Part shown: positions 1 through 11,123 of the stretch, piece by piece
How positions within the stretch are numbered: the stretch's first letter is position 1
Layout of the letters: every line of letters begins with the position of its first letter
Assembly (NCBI GenBank): GCA_002221725.1
Contig: NJFT01000004.1
Location: 62,001-126,000, forward strand
Length of the DNA: 64,000 nt
Source of the DNA: Scedosporium boydii
Lineage: Eukaryota; Ascomycota; Sordariomycetes; Microascales; Microascaceae
Direction: 5' to 3'
Translations under genes and position numbers: made by a program
The notes under the pieces: model-generated
Database searches by the model: none
Told to the model about the DNA's origin: nothing
What the model saw: the letters and a program-made list of their open reading frames with translations, nothing else

Positions 1-1932
1 CCAAACAGCACAAGTTTGTCGATCAGACTAACGTGTGCTGCCTTCCCTCATTTTCACCCATTGCTTTCGACAACCGATTATTCTTGATCGAAGCGTTTCG
101 CCTCGCTTCGTCCCGAGTTTTACAGCAAATCAGCACCTCCCTCGCCAACGGGATTCTCGCTCCTTTAAACGATCGATCCCTCCTCTTGACGGTCTTTATA
201 TTCCTTGGGGTGTTTCGTGAACCCGGAAACCTGAAGTCGACTTGAAGGAAAACGAGCCTTGAGATCAATTTGGACCGTATATTTACAGTTCTCCTTGAGC
301 AAATTGACCGTTCTGTTGCTCGATACATCTGCATCGAACACTTCTGCAACAATTCGCCCCATAGACAGGATACGCAAATTCGGCTTTCCTCTCTGCCAAA
401 ATCCCATTCATTGGTTCATTGCTAGAAGTGAGCCTGAGCGAAAACCACCCGTGACGCCCAATAGCCATACCGAGACACAGAAGCCTCTCTCGCCTCGATT
501 TGGAAGCATAACCTCAGACTCGACGAATCGATATCCTACACATTTAACCTCAACTTATTACTTTTGCCTCGACTTTTTTTTAATACCATTGCTCAGGTAT
601 GCATATCCACGTTTACACATCTCTACACGGGAGCTGGGAGGTGACCCTTGCCCCTCCCCTCCCTTTCACGAAGAATCGGAACCACCTTGCATGCAAGCCC
701 AGATTTCCATCTTCCATCACTACCCGCCCCGCTTAATGTCTTGCCCCCTCTTTCTGTCTCTCTCCTCTCTTACCCCCCCCCCCCCCTTCCCTTCTTTCCC
801 CTCTCCCGCCCTCCACAGGACACTGGCCATGCTCGTCTGGCCAAGCACACCACCTTGATGTATCATCGACCCCTCCTTCGTCTACTCGCAGTCCCCTGTC
901 ATTCCCTGACTGGCCCGGACCCACTCACTCACTAGCACAAGCACCCACCAAGAGCCAGAATCCAGTCCTCACAGAGCTAGCGACCCCCATTCGTCAACCC
1001 CCAAACAACACAGAAGCCTCGACTCCGCACACAAGTCTGAGAGACCAGGTGTCCCAGTTGCCCACTGTTGTCCAGTCCCGAGCACCAAACCACCCTCCTT
1101 ACTCCTCGAGCAACTACTACTTCTACTTGACCCTCCCTCCCGCTCTCTCAACTGCTATTCTTCTGTGACCTCATGTCCATCCCACTGGATCTATATCTTT
1201 CCCAAGGAAACATAAAAACACTCAATCCATTTCTCCTCTCAAGCCAAGTCCTTCCCCTTCAATGGGTGCAAGAATCTGGAAACACATCACTTGTTCCAAC
1301 CTCTTCTTTGGTCGTCCTCTGTCAAGCTTAGTCTTGTTGTACTAATAGTTGCCCAGCCTGGAGCCTCAGCGACACACTCTGCTTATTTTGCCTTATTCAG
1401 TTTCTCCGTTTTCGCTCCTGATCGTTCATAATCCGCAGTTCCTCGCTGCAACCGGATCCAGCCGTGTATTTTTTCGGGGTTTCTCTTCCCTTCTCTTCTC
1501 TTTTCGTGTTTCATTTTCACGATTGTTTCGGCTCTTGCTCCGGCATAGCCTCAAACTTCGATTCTTCTCGTTGCATCCCAATTTCCATCACCTTCGCAGC
1601 CATTCGATCCCTCGCCAAAGAGTGAAAGGCTGCGTATAGCAACGGCGAAGAACGACACACTTGCACCAGTAACATTCTCACTTTCGCCTCCCGACAATTT
1701 TTTGCCTCCCCCCTTGGCGCCGGTAACCGACCAACCAACCATCTTTATCACGCCCCTTGGTTTCCCCTGATCGTGTACTATTTATTTAGTATCACTCTTG
1801 TGAAATCATTATTTCAACCACCCCGTCTTCTCCATTGCCGAACCCTCACCCCTAGCTGGCCTTCCCAACGTCAATCCCTTCAAGCCGGCTTTCCACCCCG
1901 CAAGACTTCGACCTCCATACGACATCACCATC
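1..1932. other. Intergenic / 5' region of the J-domain gene
   Basis: No supportable gene. The stretch is pyrimidine-rich on the + strand from about 640 onward, with a run of 14 C at 773-786 and many CT clusters. This is typical of promoters and long 5' leaders of filamentous fungi, so much of it is probably promoter plus 5' UTR of the gene starting at 1933. Open frames up to 199 codons exist on + (259-858), but they are low in complexity, start in no convincing context and resemble nothing I know. Confidence 0.6.
773..786. repeat. Poly-C tract (14 C)
   Basis: Uninterrupted run of C on the + strand (G-run on the - strand) within a CT-rich upstream region. It is a simple-sequence tract prone to slippage. 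Confidence 0.9.
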
Positions 1933-3714
1933 ATGCCCCCCCCGTTACCTCCTGATCCATACAAGACGTTGGGTGTGTCGAAAACGGCACAGATTCCGGA
2001 GATTCGCACTGCGTACCGGAAACTCGTCCTCACATGCCACCCCGACAAGGTGCAAGACCCCTCCCTCAAGGAGAAGAAACTTGAGGAATTCCAAAAATTG
2101 CAGCAAGCGTATGAGCTTCTCTCAGACGACAAGGAACGGACCAAGTACGATGACCAGGTAAAACTGATGGAACTCCGAAAGGAGATGGGCAAGGCAATGC
2201 CGAACACGTCATCTCCTCGCACGCCCAAGACGTACAACGTGAGCATACGAACTACCGAGCCGCCTAGATCTTCACCATTTGCCCAGTCGCCGCCGAAGCC
2301 TTCCACGAAGCTGTATACCCAATACTCGGCTTCCCCCTCGGATGACTACATTTTTACAGAAAAGGGTACTGGCCGGACCGCTAGGCGTACGCCTAGCTAC
2401 GAAAAGACTCCCGGCAGTGCCCGCAAGGAAAGGGAAAAGGAGAGGGATGAGGATAAGGAGCGGGACCGACCTCGCAGGAGGAAAGAGAGGGAAGAGATGA
2501 AGGAGGACCGTGAGAAGGAGCGCGAACGCGAACGCGAACGCGAACGCGAGCGTGAGCGTGAGCGTGAACGTGAACGTGAACGTGAACGGGAGCGAGAACG
2601 AGAACGAGATCGCGAACGGGAACGGGAACGCGAGCGTGAGCGTGAGCGACGCCCAAGCGAAAAGGAAGGTCGCAAGACCGAGAAGAGGCGCCAAGAAAAG
2701 GAGAAGCGGCAGCAGCGTGGTAGCACGTACGTAGAGGAGTATGATGACGAAGAAGTCAAATCCTCGGAGAAGAAGAAGTCGAGCGGCCGCAAGCACCGTG
2801 AGCGCGAGTCAACTCCCAAGGTAGACGAGAAGATGGATGAGAAGCTGGATTTGGCGTCTCAATACATCAAGGCCCGGTCTTTCGCACCAAACCTCGAGAG
2901 GGCGGCGACGTTCGACGGCACTTTCCGTCACTCCCCTCCCTCGGTGCCGACACCCCCTCCGGCCCGGAGCCCACCCTACGCGCCGCCGCCGCGTCCCACG
3001 GAAGATGATGACGACGATGATGATGATGAGGAAGAGGATCTCGTCCACCGTTCCCGCGCTCCCCCGTCTCGTCGGGGGTCGTACGACTCTCCTCGATCTC
3101 GAGACCGCCCATTCATCCGCAAGCAATCGGTCTCCAGCATCCGAGAGGAAGAGACGCCAATTCTCCTGTCAACCTCACCTCGTGTGGTCATTGCCGAGTC
3201 ACCTCCTCGTGGAATTCCCAAGTCGAGGACGTTCCACGAGGGCATGGGTATGCACCAGCCGATGCCCATCCCGGCCATGAGCAGGGCGTACACATACGCC
3301 GGTGACCCGGTCGATCCGCGTGGCCGAAGCCGATCTAGGCAACAACCCCAACGCATGGTGGAGGTTAGCGAAGAAGAGGATGAGGATGAGGAGCGACATA
3401 CCTATCAGCGAAAGCATAGGAACAGCACCCGACGAGACTCGGGATCCGAAGCCATCGGGATTCCGTACAAGAATAACAAGCCGTACGGATCCGACAGCGG
3501 CCGGAGCCTCGGGCGTGAGTCTTCCTCGTACCGGGACTCACCTGGAAGGGGAAACAAGGTGTACTATGTCAACAGTGCATCGTCGGGTGTCCGACATGTC
3601 GAACCTTATCCCCCCATGTACCATAAAGTCAAGACGAGGAAAGAGTTCACGAGCGAGGATGTCGCCTGGAGTCGTTTCAGCGGATTCCCCTCGGAGGTGG
3701 GCACTGGTTTCTGA
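1933..3714 (+). CDS. J-domain (DnaJ/Hsp40-like) protein with long Arg-Glu repeat tract
   Basis: Single-exon frame of 593 aa. An N-terminal J-domain covers about residues 8-75, with helix II followed by the diagnostic HPD tripeptide at 36-38 and the usual YELLSD-type helix III. J-domains stimulate the ATPase of Hsp70 partners. No Gly/Phe region, zinc finger or DnaJ C-terminal domain is visible, so this is a class C (type III) J-protein. Residues about 155-240 are Arg/Glu/Lys-rich and contain a nearly perfect RE dipeptide repeat (nt 2518-2650). Then come a proline-rich stretch, an Asp/Glu run (about residues 356-366) and a Ser/Arg-rich tail, all probably disordered. The start is chosen because it sits just before the J-domain, after an in-frame leader, and ATG is in an ATC-ATG-C context. 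The RE tract resembles those of nuclear RNA-processing J-proteins, but the partner is unknown. The gene is convergent with the sterol acyltransferase. Confidence 0.85.
   Translation: MPPPLPPDPYKTLGVSKTAQIPEIRTAYRKLVLTCHPDKVQDPSLKEKKLEEFQKLQQAYELLSDDKERTKYDDQVKLMELRKEMGKAMPNTSSPRTPKTYNVSIRTTEPPRSSPFAQSPPKPSTKLYTQYSASPSDDYIFTEKGTGRTARRTPSYEKTPGSARKEREKERDEDKERDRPRRRKEREEMKEDREKERERERERERERERERERERERERERERERDRERERERERERERRPSEKEGRKTEKRRQEKEKRQQRGSTYVEEYDDEEVKSSEKKKSSGRKHRERESTPKVDEKMDEKLDLASQYIKARSFAPNLERAATFDGTFRHSPPSVPTPPPARSPPYAPPPRPTEDDDDDDDDEEEDLVHRSRAPPSRRGSYDSPRSRDRPFIRKQSVSSIREEETPILLSTSPRVVIAESPPRGIPKSRTFHEGMGMHQPMPIPAMSRAYTYAGDPVDPRGRSRSRQQPQRMVEVSEEEDEDEERHTYQRKHRNSTRRDSGSEAIGIPYKNNKPYGSDSGRSLGRESSSYRDSPGRGNKVYYVNSASSGVRHVEPYPPMYHKVKTRKEFTSEDVAWSRFSGFPSEVGTGF
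2518..2650 (+). repeat. Coding hexanucleotide repeat for (Arg-Glu)n
   Basis: Degenerate tandem hexamers of the type CGNGAR encode alternating Arg and Glu for about 45 residues. Synonymous variation (CGC/CGT/CGG/CGA with GAA/GAG) forms blocks: CGC-GAA first, then CGT-GAG, then CGT-GAA, then mixed. This suggests successive expansions rather than one slippage event. The opposite strand reads as Ser-Arg dipeptides in one frame, which I take as a shadow. Confidence 0.9.
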
Positions 3715-5528
3715 TGTTACCAGTTTGCACGTGCTCGACCTCGACCTGTTCCGTGGAAAAAGCCTCCCTCCTCTCCCAACCATCCCAATCCCGCGCAGAC
3801 CGAAACATGTGTTGCGTGTATATTTCGTGTTGTTTTCCCAGCTTGTGTTTTATCTTTTGTTTTCTACCAGCATCATCTGCATCCTGCTCTGCCTTTCATT
3901 TTTTTTCTCATTCATTTTTCTTCTATTTCATGTTCTTTTTATGTGAATGACGGCCATCTTATAACGGAAACTAACAATATGACGATGCTTCATTCTTTTG
4001 GCATACAAACTTATCTTAAACTACATCAAGGTATATTTGGAAATGATAGGGGATACGGGGGATTCTCATATTCCGGTGTCTGGTGATTTTGATTTTCGTT
4101 TGCTGTTTTTTCTGCTTTTTTTTTTCTATTTCTCTTATTTTTCCACTTGTACTCATCATGGAAGGAGTTCTTTTTCTTTTTCTTCTCTCTTTATAGTATC
4201 CCTAGCTTATTGGCAGGGAATATTGGGTTGTTTCTTTTCTCTTTTATTTCAAGGGCTAGCATTATAACTCGAACAAACTCATTGGGACATTCAAGGTGTG
4301 GAACGGTTTTTGGGCAACTTTATTTACGCAAACGGGCACATTTTTTTTTTTTTCTTTTCTCGGGATGAGATATTGAAATGAATGAAATTATTTAGGAGAT
4401 ATAGGAGATTCCCACAGCAGCATTGGGTTTCCGAACAAAGGGGGGAATGAGACCTCGCCCAACAGTCGAGGGGGGGAAACACGGGAAGCAGAGCATCTCT
4501 GTTATTCTTGGACCACAGTCTTTGTTTCTTTTGAAAGAAGAGGAAGCGTGTTGGCTCGGGGAGAGAGGATGGAGAATTCGAGGGAATTCGGGTTTAAAGG
4601 GGTTTCAAATTTCTTTGAATCCTTTCCTTTTTTGCTTCGTGGTTTCTCTCTTGGTTCTTTCGGACTCTTTCTTTTTGAATCTATACGAAACTTTTTGCAT
4701 TCTTTTGCTATGGCTCTGAAACTTTTTCTCTTGACTTGCTTGCTTGTGAAGTTGTGATTGTCTGGTGCTTTGCCCCGTTTGTAGATTTGGGCTGGATTTT
4801 GGAGTCGATGAAATTTGCCCCGTCTTCGGCAGGCGAGAGCTAGGTCAGAGGAAGCAACAGAGGAGGCAACATGTATCCGAGGAAGTGTGTGGATGGGGGA
4901 ACGGTTGGGAATAACCACCCTCTCCTGGTTTCCGTTGTCTTTCTCTGGATAACTTCTAGATGTTGGAGTTTTATGTATATAATAGCGACAAGGCGACTGG
5001 ACGACGATGTATTGTAGCAGTGGGCAGGCAGAACGTAAAAGTCTAGCTTTTGAGGCCATATATATACCGTGAGCTTTTGCTGCCTTTCCCGGGTGGCATG
5101 ACCCGCGATGGTTTCTTGCGGTTTCCAAAGGAACGATAGAAGTTGTCTTAATCGTTTGGGGATATTTGTTTTCTTTTCTCGAATTTGAGCCAAGGACGGA
5201 GAAGCCAGGCGTTCCATAATGAAGTTATAGATGATCTATTTGAGAGATTGAGAGAGGAGTAAAGAAATGGGGGTTTCCTCGGGGTATGCATGTCTATAAG
5301 ATAAAACCAAGAGTAATCAAAAAACGATATGATGTAAAATGAAACGAGCCAAAGTGCCAGTATCTTGATCCCTGAACGCCGAACCCCATTGAAGGGGGTT
5401 ATGAAATTGATGGTGATGAAGAAAAACGAGTCCCATGCCAGCAGGGTGAATCGATTCGAGCCAGACCGAAGTGAACAGAGTTCACGAAGCCTCTTCTTAC
5501 TTTCCCCGTTAAGTCTCCAGCGAGCTCC
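3715..5528. other. Intergenic region between convergent genes
   Basis: It lies between the stop codons of the J-domain gene (+) and the sterol acyltransferase (-). T-rich stretches at 3850-4360 suit a 3' UTR and termination region. No recognisable gene, tRNA or transposon is seen. Short open frames on both strands show no family resemblance. Confidence 0.6.
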
Positions 5529-7537
5529 TCACATCAAGACATAGAGGGAGCAAATCTATAGTCTCCAAGTTAGCCAAAGCCAAAGAAAAGAAAAAAAAAA
5601 AAGAGTCAGAGAGAACTCACCATACTCAACCCTAAAATCATCGAACACCAAAACATGGCATTATTCAAAGTATGCCTATTCTTAACCCACTTCGTCCTCT
5701 GCAAAACCACAATGGGCAACTGCAGCATCTGACAAATGAACCCATACCCCCTCAACTTCTTCGTGATACAAGCCAGCACAATCTCGTGCCCCACGGCCGA
5801 GATCAAGAACGTCATGACCGTCGCCATCGACTTGCCCATCCTCGCGCGACTGGCCGAGTAGACGTGCCTCCGCAGGAAGGAATGCACGGGCACGTTCCAC
5901 TCGCGGGAGAACTCCATCCAATCGGTCGAGTTCCACCAGTCGGAGTAGAAGTGGCGGTCGGCGAAGCGGGTGATTTCTGCGAAGGCGCCGAGGACGTACT
6001 CGAAGATGACGAGGAAGACGAGGAGGAATGTGACCATGAAGGGGAAGAGGAGCCAGGAGATGGTTTCGGCGAGGATGAGGAGGGTCTCGGAGACGGATGG
6101 GGCGGGAGTGGCGGCTGAGGAGGGGTTGAGGCGGTAGGAGGCGTCGGTGAGCACGGGGAGGATGAATTCTTCCGAGACGATGGTTAGGAGGAAGATGGAG
6201 ACGAAGGTGGCGACGAATTTGCTCGAGAGCGCGGTCCAGTCTATTTTGGGCGTGCGCGGGTACTCGAGCTCGTAGCAGAGGGTCGGGCAGAGGAGGTAGT
6301 CGAGATAGTTGGACCAGGTGAGGTTGCGCGGGTATGTGACGTTGCCCATGGGGCTTGTGAGTTCGCCTGCGAGGTCTTCGCGGAGGTTTTCGAGCTCTTC
6401 GTCGGAGCAGCAGGCGGCTTCGTCGATTCTGCTCTTTCCGTTGCCGTTGCCGTTGGTTTTACCGTTGGATTTACCATTCCCGTTGCCGTTGAGCTGGTGG
6501 ACAACGTGGTGCTTCTCGCGGTGGCTGAACGAGGGACGCTTGGGACTCGACAGGGTGCCCTCGGGGTTCTCGGGGCTGGGATACATGTAGACGGGATCCT
6601 TTGACGCCGTCGACGGGTTATCCAGCGCGCGCAACCTCTTCTCCGTCTCGCTCAAATGTCCATTGTAAAAAGCATACGAATGCATCTTCATCAACATGGT
6701 CATGGTATGCAGCAAGAAGAAAACCTGCGCCGTCCACGTCCAATCGAAAAGAAACGGCACAGCAACCCAAAAGGCCAACCACGTAACCTGATACAGACTC
6801 TGAACGGCCATGCCACCGTTCTTCCACGTCCCCAGCGACTCGGCAGGGAACTTCCTCCAAAGACACTGCAGAGGTAACGCAGCGGCCGTCGTAGCCACCA
6901 TGAGGAAATCAGCGAGGGCGAGCTCCTGCAACTTCACGGTAAACAGGGCCCAGATCTGCACGCGCATGGGGTGTCCCGTATCCTTGATGTTGCGCAGCAT
7001 GGTGGTGATGGCGAGGATGCACAGCCCGATCCAGAACAGCGTGTAGAAGCCATGGAAGTCCTTGTAGTCGGAGTTGGGGTCGAAGTGCGAGACGCGCGAC
7101 GTGTAGTCGACGGTGGGGAAGATGCGGCGGCGGAGGCGGCGCTGCTCGGCGCGGGCGAGCTTGCGGGCTGTGAAGAGGTATTGGTCGGAGGGGGGCGCAT
7201 TTTCGGGGAGGGGGGTGCTGGTGCCGCTGCGGTTTTGTCAGTTTTCTGGGTGTTCCTCTTGTCTTTTCCGACGTTCTGGTATATGCAATTGAGGAGAAGG
7301 GAAGAAGAAGAGAAGGGATAGGACACACCTGGGAGTCTCGCTGGGCGAGGGAATCTCGGGTGAATTGCGCAGGTTGCTGCTCACGGACGGCGTCGTGTTG
7401 CCATTGCCATTGCCATTGCCGGGCCCGCGGTTGCTGTTGTGTCGTCGGGCTTTGCGGTGGCGTGAGTTGGGGGTTTTGTCGTCGCGAGCCGTCACGATGG
7501 TGTTTGCGACGGCCGAGCGTGTCGAGGTCGATGCCAT
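5529..7537 (-). CDS. ARE1/ARE2: Sterol O-acyltransferase (ACAT/ARE, MBOAT family)
   Basis: ER membrane enzyme that esterifies sterols with fatty acyl-CoA for storage in lipid droplets. Proposed exons on the minus strand are 7537-7329, 7226-5621 and 5555-5529, giving 613 aa, close to the usual fungal length. Seen: the MKMHSYAFYN block (about 250-259), the MBOAT/ACAT signature FYSDWWN (496-502) and the presumed catalytic His in SAVGHE (about 550), with many hydrophobic spans around them. An Asn/Gly/Lys-rich low-complexity loop lies at about 315-335. The first intron (102 nt, GTGTGT..CAG) joins a disordered Ser/Asn/Gly-rich N-terminus to the core. Without the last intron the frame ends in MVSSL. 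Splicing GTGAGT..TATAG instead gives the family-like ending SMICSLYVLM, so I prefer the 27-nt last exon. The sterol preference and whether it corresponds to ARE1 or ARE2 cannot be told. Confidence 0.9.
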
Positions 7538-9396
7538 GTTGGCGCCGGGGGGACGATTGATTGAATTATTGTGTCGCGGGTCGAAAAAGAAAGGAAAAAA
7601 AGTTTGATCCGGGGTTTAGAAAGGATACCTCGTTAGAGGGAACAGGAAAAAAAAGCAAGGGTTCCCAAGAGTCCACGAAGCGAATTGATGAATTGGGTGA
7701 GATCTGCTATCTCAATCTTCCTGATAAAAAGAGGAGAAGTTCCCTCCTCGCTGAGAAAACGTGTCGTAATCGTGCATGCAAAATGCGACTATAATTCCTC
7801 CGGTCTGGTCTGCCTTGCTGCAGCGGCAGTCAAGGATTCAAGGGTAGATAAAAAGAATATGAAAAGAATCAGCACATGCTTCGAGCAATTGTCAATTCCC
7901 CCATTGGAAGAAGATGGATCGGCGTCGTGGGAAGCTTCCTAGGCATCCGGATACTCCGGGTGTTTATTGTCTGATGGAAGAAGAAAAAGAAGGAGAGGGA
8001 AATACGTGGATCGTGAGTGGATGGAAGGGAGTGGGAGCTTGGGGCTGAGGAGCCGATGACGATGATGATGATGATGTTAGTGGGACAGGCCGGGGTTGGA
8101 TTGCTCCTTCCGTTGGACTTGATGGGATTTCTCGGAGCCTTTTCGACGAATGCTACTATTTGAAGGAGCTTTATGAAGGAGTGGAGTATTCATTCTTGTC
8201 AGAAAATACAGAAAATACTACTTCGTACTTATTCGCTTCGTACTTTTTGTACTCTAATTGTCCACGTTTCTTCCTCTTGTTCCAGGACCTGTTTTGAGGG
8301 CCTTGGTTCAAAGGCAAAATGTCTCCTGGTGGCGCCAGGACGGTGTAGCTTTGCCACATGCGCCGCATCGGGAACGGATCGAACATAAACTAAGAGCTTC
8401 CTCTCACTTTTGTCAATTGCCATCTTCTGATCTACCAGTACTCCCTTGGGCAACGAGACACCGCGCGACGCAATGGCTTTTAGAGGAATGCGCTAAAAAG
8501 GAAGGACAAAGAAAGAAAGCCTCTTGGGAAGGAAGAGGTCTGGACCAGCAGAGCGGTAGATCGAGAGCGCCAATGGCTGGTGTGATCCCAGTGGTTCGTT
8601 TCTGAACTTGATGACGCTTGGAGGAGACAAGGTGACCCTGGTAACCCCCTTCGTACCTGGTGCCGGGGTGAAAGGACAAGGTTCAACCCCGACCGTTTCG
8701 GGGAATATGGATGGGATAGTAAACCATGTCCCTCGAAAGGTGAACAGGAAACCAATCCAAGCACACTGCATTGCATTTTCATGCTCCAAAAGGAAGGCGA
8801 TGCAAACGTTTAGAGAAATGCATTCGCAGATCCCGCGTCTACGAAGTAATTACCTCGGCATCTTTGGTCAATGCCTCGCCTTGCTACTCACATCATGATG
8901 TTATTATGGAGATAGAAACAAGCCAAGAACGGCGATCGGCAAGGCAGCTGCTGCATAAGGCAATTCCCGCATCTTCTCGGAATCAATATCGATTGCGAGA
9001 GAACTACCAAAAAAGACGTACGAAGTATGCGTACTACGTCGGCTTCGTCGGGGTGGGTTACGCGTCGACTTTGCATGTACGATAGGCATCAACATTGTTG
9101 TAGAGCGGGACGTCTTCGCCCTTCTCAAGGCGTCGATTTGGTGGGGAATAGGCTAGCAAGCCCTTGGAGCATCTGAAATGACTTGTTGAGGTCGGCCAAG
9201 ACGAGCTTGGGAGGCGAGGTGCTGGAAATGTAAATCGTGCAATACCTCTTCGAGACACCACTTACACCACGTCTCACAGAATCGTCCACTTCCAGGATAT
9301 ATCCCAAGACATTTTCATCTTCATGCATTTTCTCTACATATTTTTTTTTCTCTACCCGTCTACTCAATTCCTTCCCCGTACCTTAGATACCAAAAT
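7538..9396. other. Intergenic region
   Basis: It separates the start of the acyltransferase (-) from the 3' end of the saccharopine reductase gene (-). No supportable gene is present. It holds two exact TACGAAGTA-type 9-mers (8219-8227 and 9019-9027) and one near match at about 8235-8243. The first few hundred bases are probably the acyltransferase promoter and leader. Confidence 0.6.
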
Positions 9397-11123
9397 CTAA
9401 GATATCGTCTTCTCAATCATGGTAATGCCATACTTCTCCTTCAACTCTTTCATAATAGGATCGTTAATCTTCGAGTTCATAGGCGCAAGCACACCCCTCT
9501 CCGAAAGCGTCCCATCAAGAACCTGCTTAACCGCGACACCGCAGGGAACACCGACCGTCTTCGCCATGGCCGAGTAGCCCTTGGGGTCACCATACTCGCA
9601 GAGCGTAGAAGTGCGTGTCTCGCGACGGCCATCGGCATGCTCGATGACGAACTTGTGCTGCAGCATGACAAAGTCTCGCTCGCCTTCTTCGAACTGCATC
9701 TTCTTCTCGAGCGTAGCGCAGAGCGTATCGAGCGGGTTTCCGCGGGGGATGATCTGCTCGTCTGAGAAGATGCCGATCCATCGGAGACCGCTGAGGATAC
9801 GGGCCTTCTCCTCAGGCGAGTCGAAGGTGGCCTTGGAGACGATGGCGGCCTCGAGGTCAGCCTCGCTGGAGGAAGTCGCGCCGACGATGGTCTTGGTAGC
9901 GTCCTTCCACGCGATGGGCTGGTCGAGGGTGGCCTGGGCCGTGTCGTCGAGGAAGCCGATCTCTACGAGTACGCGGATGAACTGGGGGAAGCCCTGGTAC
10001 CGGAGGGTGCCGCGGATGATGGTCTCGGCCTCGGGGATGTTGTAGCGCTCCTTGTAAGGGGTGGAGTCGCGGTTGGGGTAGGCGACGAAGGCGTAGCCGG
10101 GGTAGATGAAGTAGGGCTTGGCGGTGCCCATGAGGTCCTTGGAGGCGACCTCGACTACCTTGCCGTCCTGGTAGTACTTCGCGGCGTTGCGGAGAGCGAG
10201 GAGCACGCCGCGAGAAGACCACGAGAATTTGTAGCCGAGCGGGTTATCCGAGTCCTCGGGTGCTGGCCTTTAACTCGTTTATCAGTAACTGTTCCTTTCT
10301 TTCGAGAAAACTAGAAACGAATAGGAACGAATAACTCACAGGCCGCCACAGAAGCTTAGGAAGGAGAGGATCTTGCCGCCCTCAGCATGGACCTCCTCGA
10401 TGGTCTTGACAGCATCTAAACTGGTTAGTATTCCATGCTCGATTCATATCCTACAAAAAAGGGTCTCTTACAGAGATGATCAATTCCGGGATCTATAGGG
10501 AGAGTCAGCTACTTCTATTCGCAATGTGGGGGGTGTAGATAGATGCCCCTATAAGAGAGAAAAGGAAAGGAAAAACCTACCCAAACCGATCTCGTTCATG
10601 ACGGTGATGCCAGCATCCTTGCACTGCTGGTCGAGCTCCTGCATGGCGGGCGACACGTAGCTCGTCGTGACGACATGCTTCTTGTTGCGGATGGCCGACT
10701 TGATGACGGTAGCGTGGTGGGTGTAGGGGATCAAGCTGATGACGAGGTCGTGCTTGGCCACCTCGGCGTCGAGGGCCTGCTCGTTGCTGACGTCGACGGA
10801 GGTAGGCGTGGCGTTCTTGACGCCCTCGGAGAGCTTCTTGGCAGACTCGAGGGTCCTGCAGGCTACATTGTGTGTTTCAATTGTGAGTATTGGCGATGGG
10901 AGGGGGAAGGTCAGGGGTGCGGAGGGTCCGGGGATGAGGATGTCGTACCAACGGTGACGTGGACGCCGGCGTCGCTGAGGATGTCAAGAGTGGGACGGGT
11001 GACGAAGCCCGCTCCGAGCATGAGAACTTTCCTGGAGACGCATTTCTTCGTTAGAGCCTTGTTTTCTGGTAGTAGCCTGGTGAGTCTTGTGAATTCAATT
11101 GATGCTTACTTGCCGCTGGCCAT
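9397..11123 (-). CDS. LYS9: Saccharopine dehydrogenase (NADP+, L-glutamate-forming) / saccharopine reductase
   Basis: Penultimate step of fungal lysine synthesis: it condenses alpha-aminoadipate semialdehyde with glutamate and reduces the adduct to saccharopine with NADPH. Six exons close in frame on the minus strand: 11123-11110, 11031-10949, 10862-10581, 10492-10472, 10415-10340 and 10267-9397, giving 448 aa, the normal family length. The N-terminus carries a Rossmann nucleotide-binding motif GAGFVTRP (11-18). The 21-nt exon supplies the family's conserved Asp-Pro-Gly-Ile-Asp-His segment. The last exon carries the C-terminal catalytic domain, including PAPEDSDNPLGYKFSWS. All introns are GT-AG and about 56-89 nt. 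The first exon is only 14 nt (ATG GCC AGC GGC AA), a pattern common for this gene in filamentous fungi as far as I recall. The enzyme should be cytosolic. Identity is secure, and exon ends are inferred by eye. Confidence 0.93.

Noticed and set aside
259..858. 199-codon plus-strand frame upstream of the J-domain gene
   Set aside because: It becomes Pro/Ser/Leu-rich only because of the CT-rich promoter DNA and has no homologous feature.
2397..2819. Antisense frame of 140 codons encoding long Ser-Arg repeats
   Set aside because: It is the complement of the Arg-Glu coding repeat; hexamer repeats without stops open several frames at once. No independent support.
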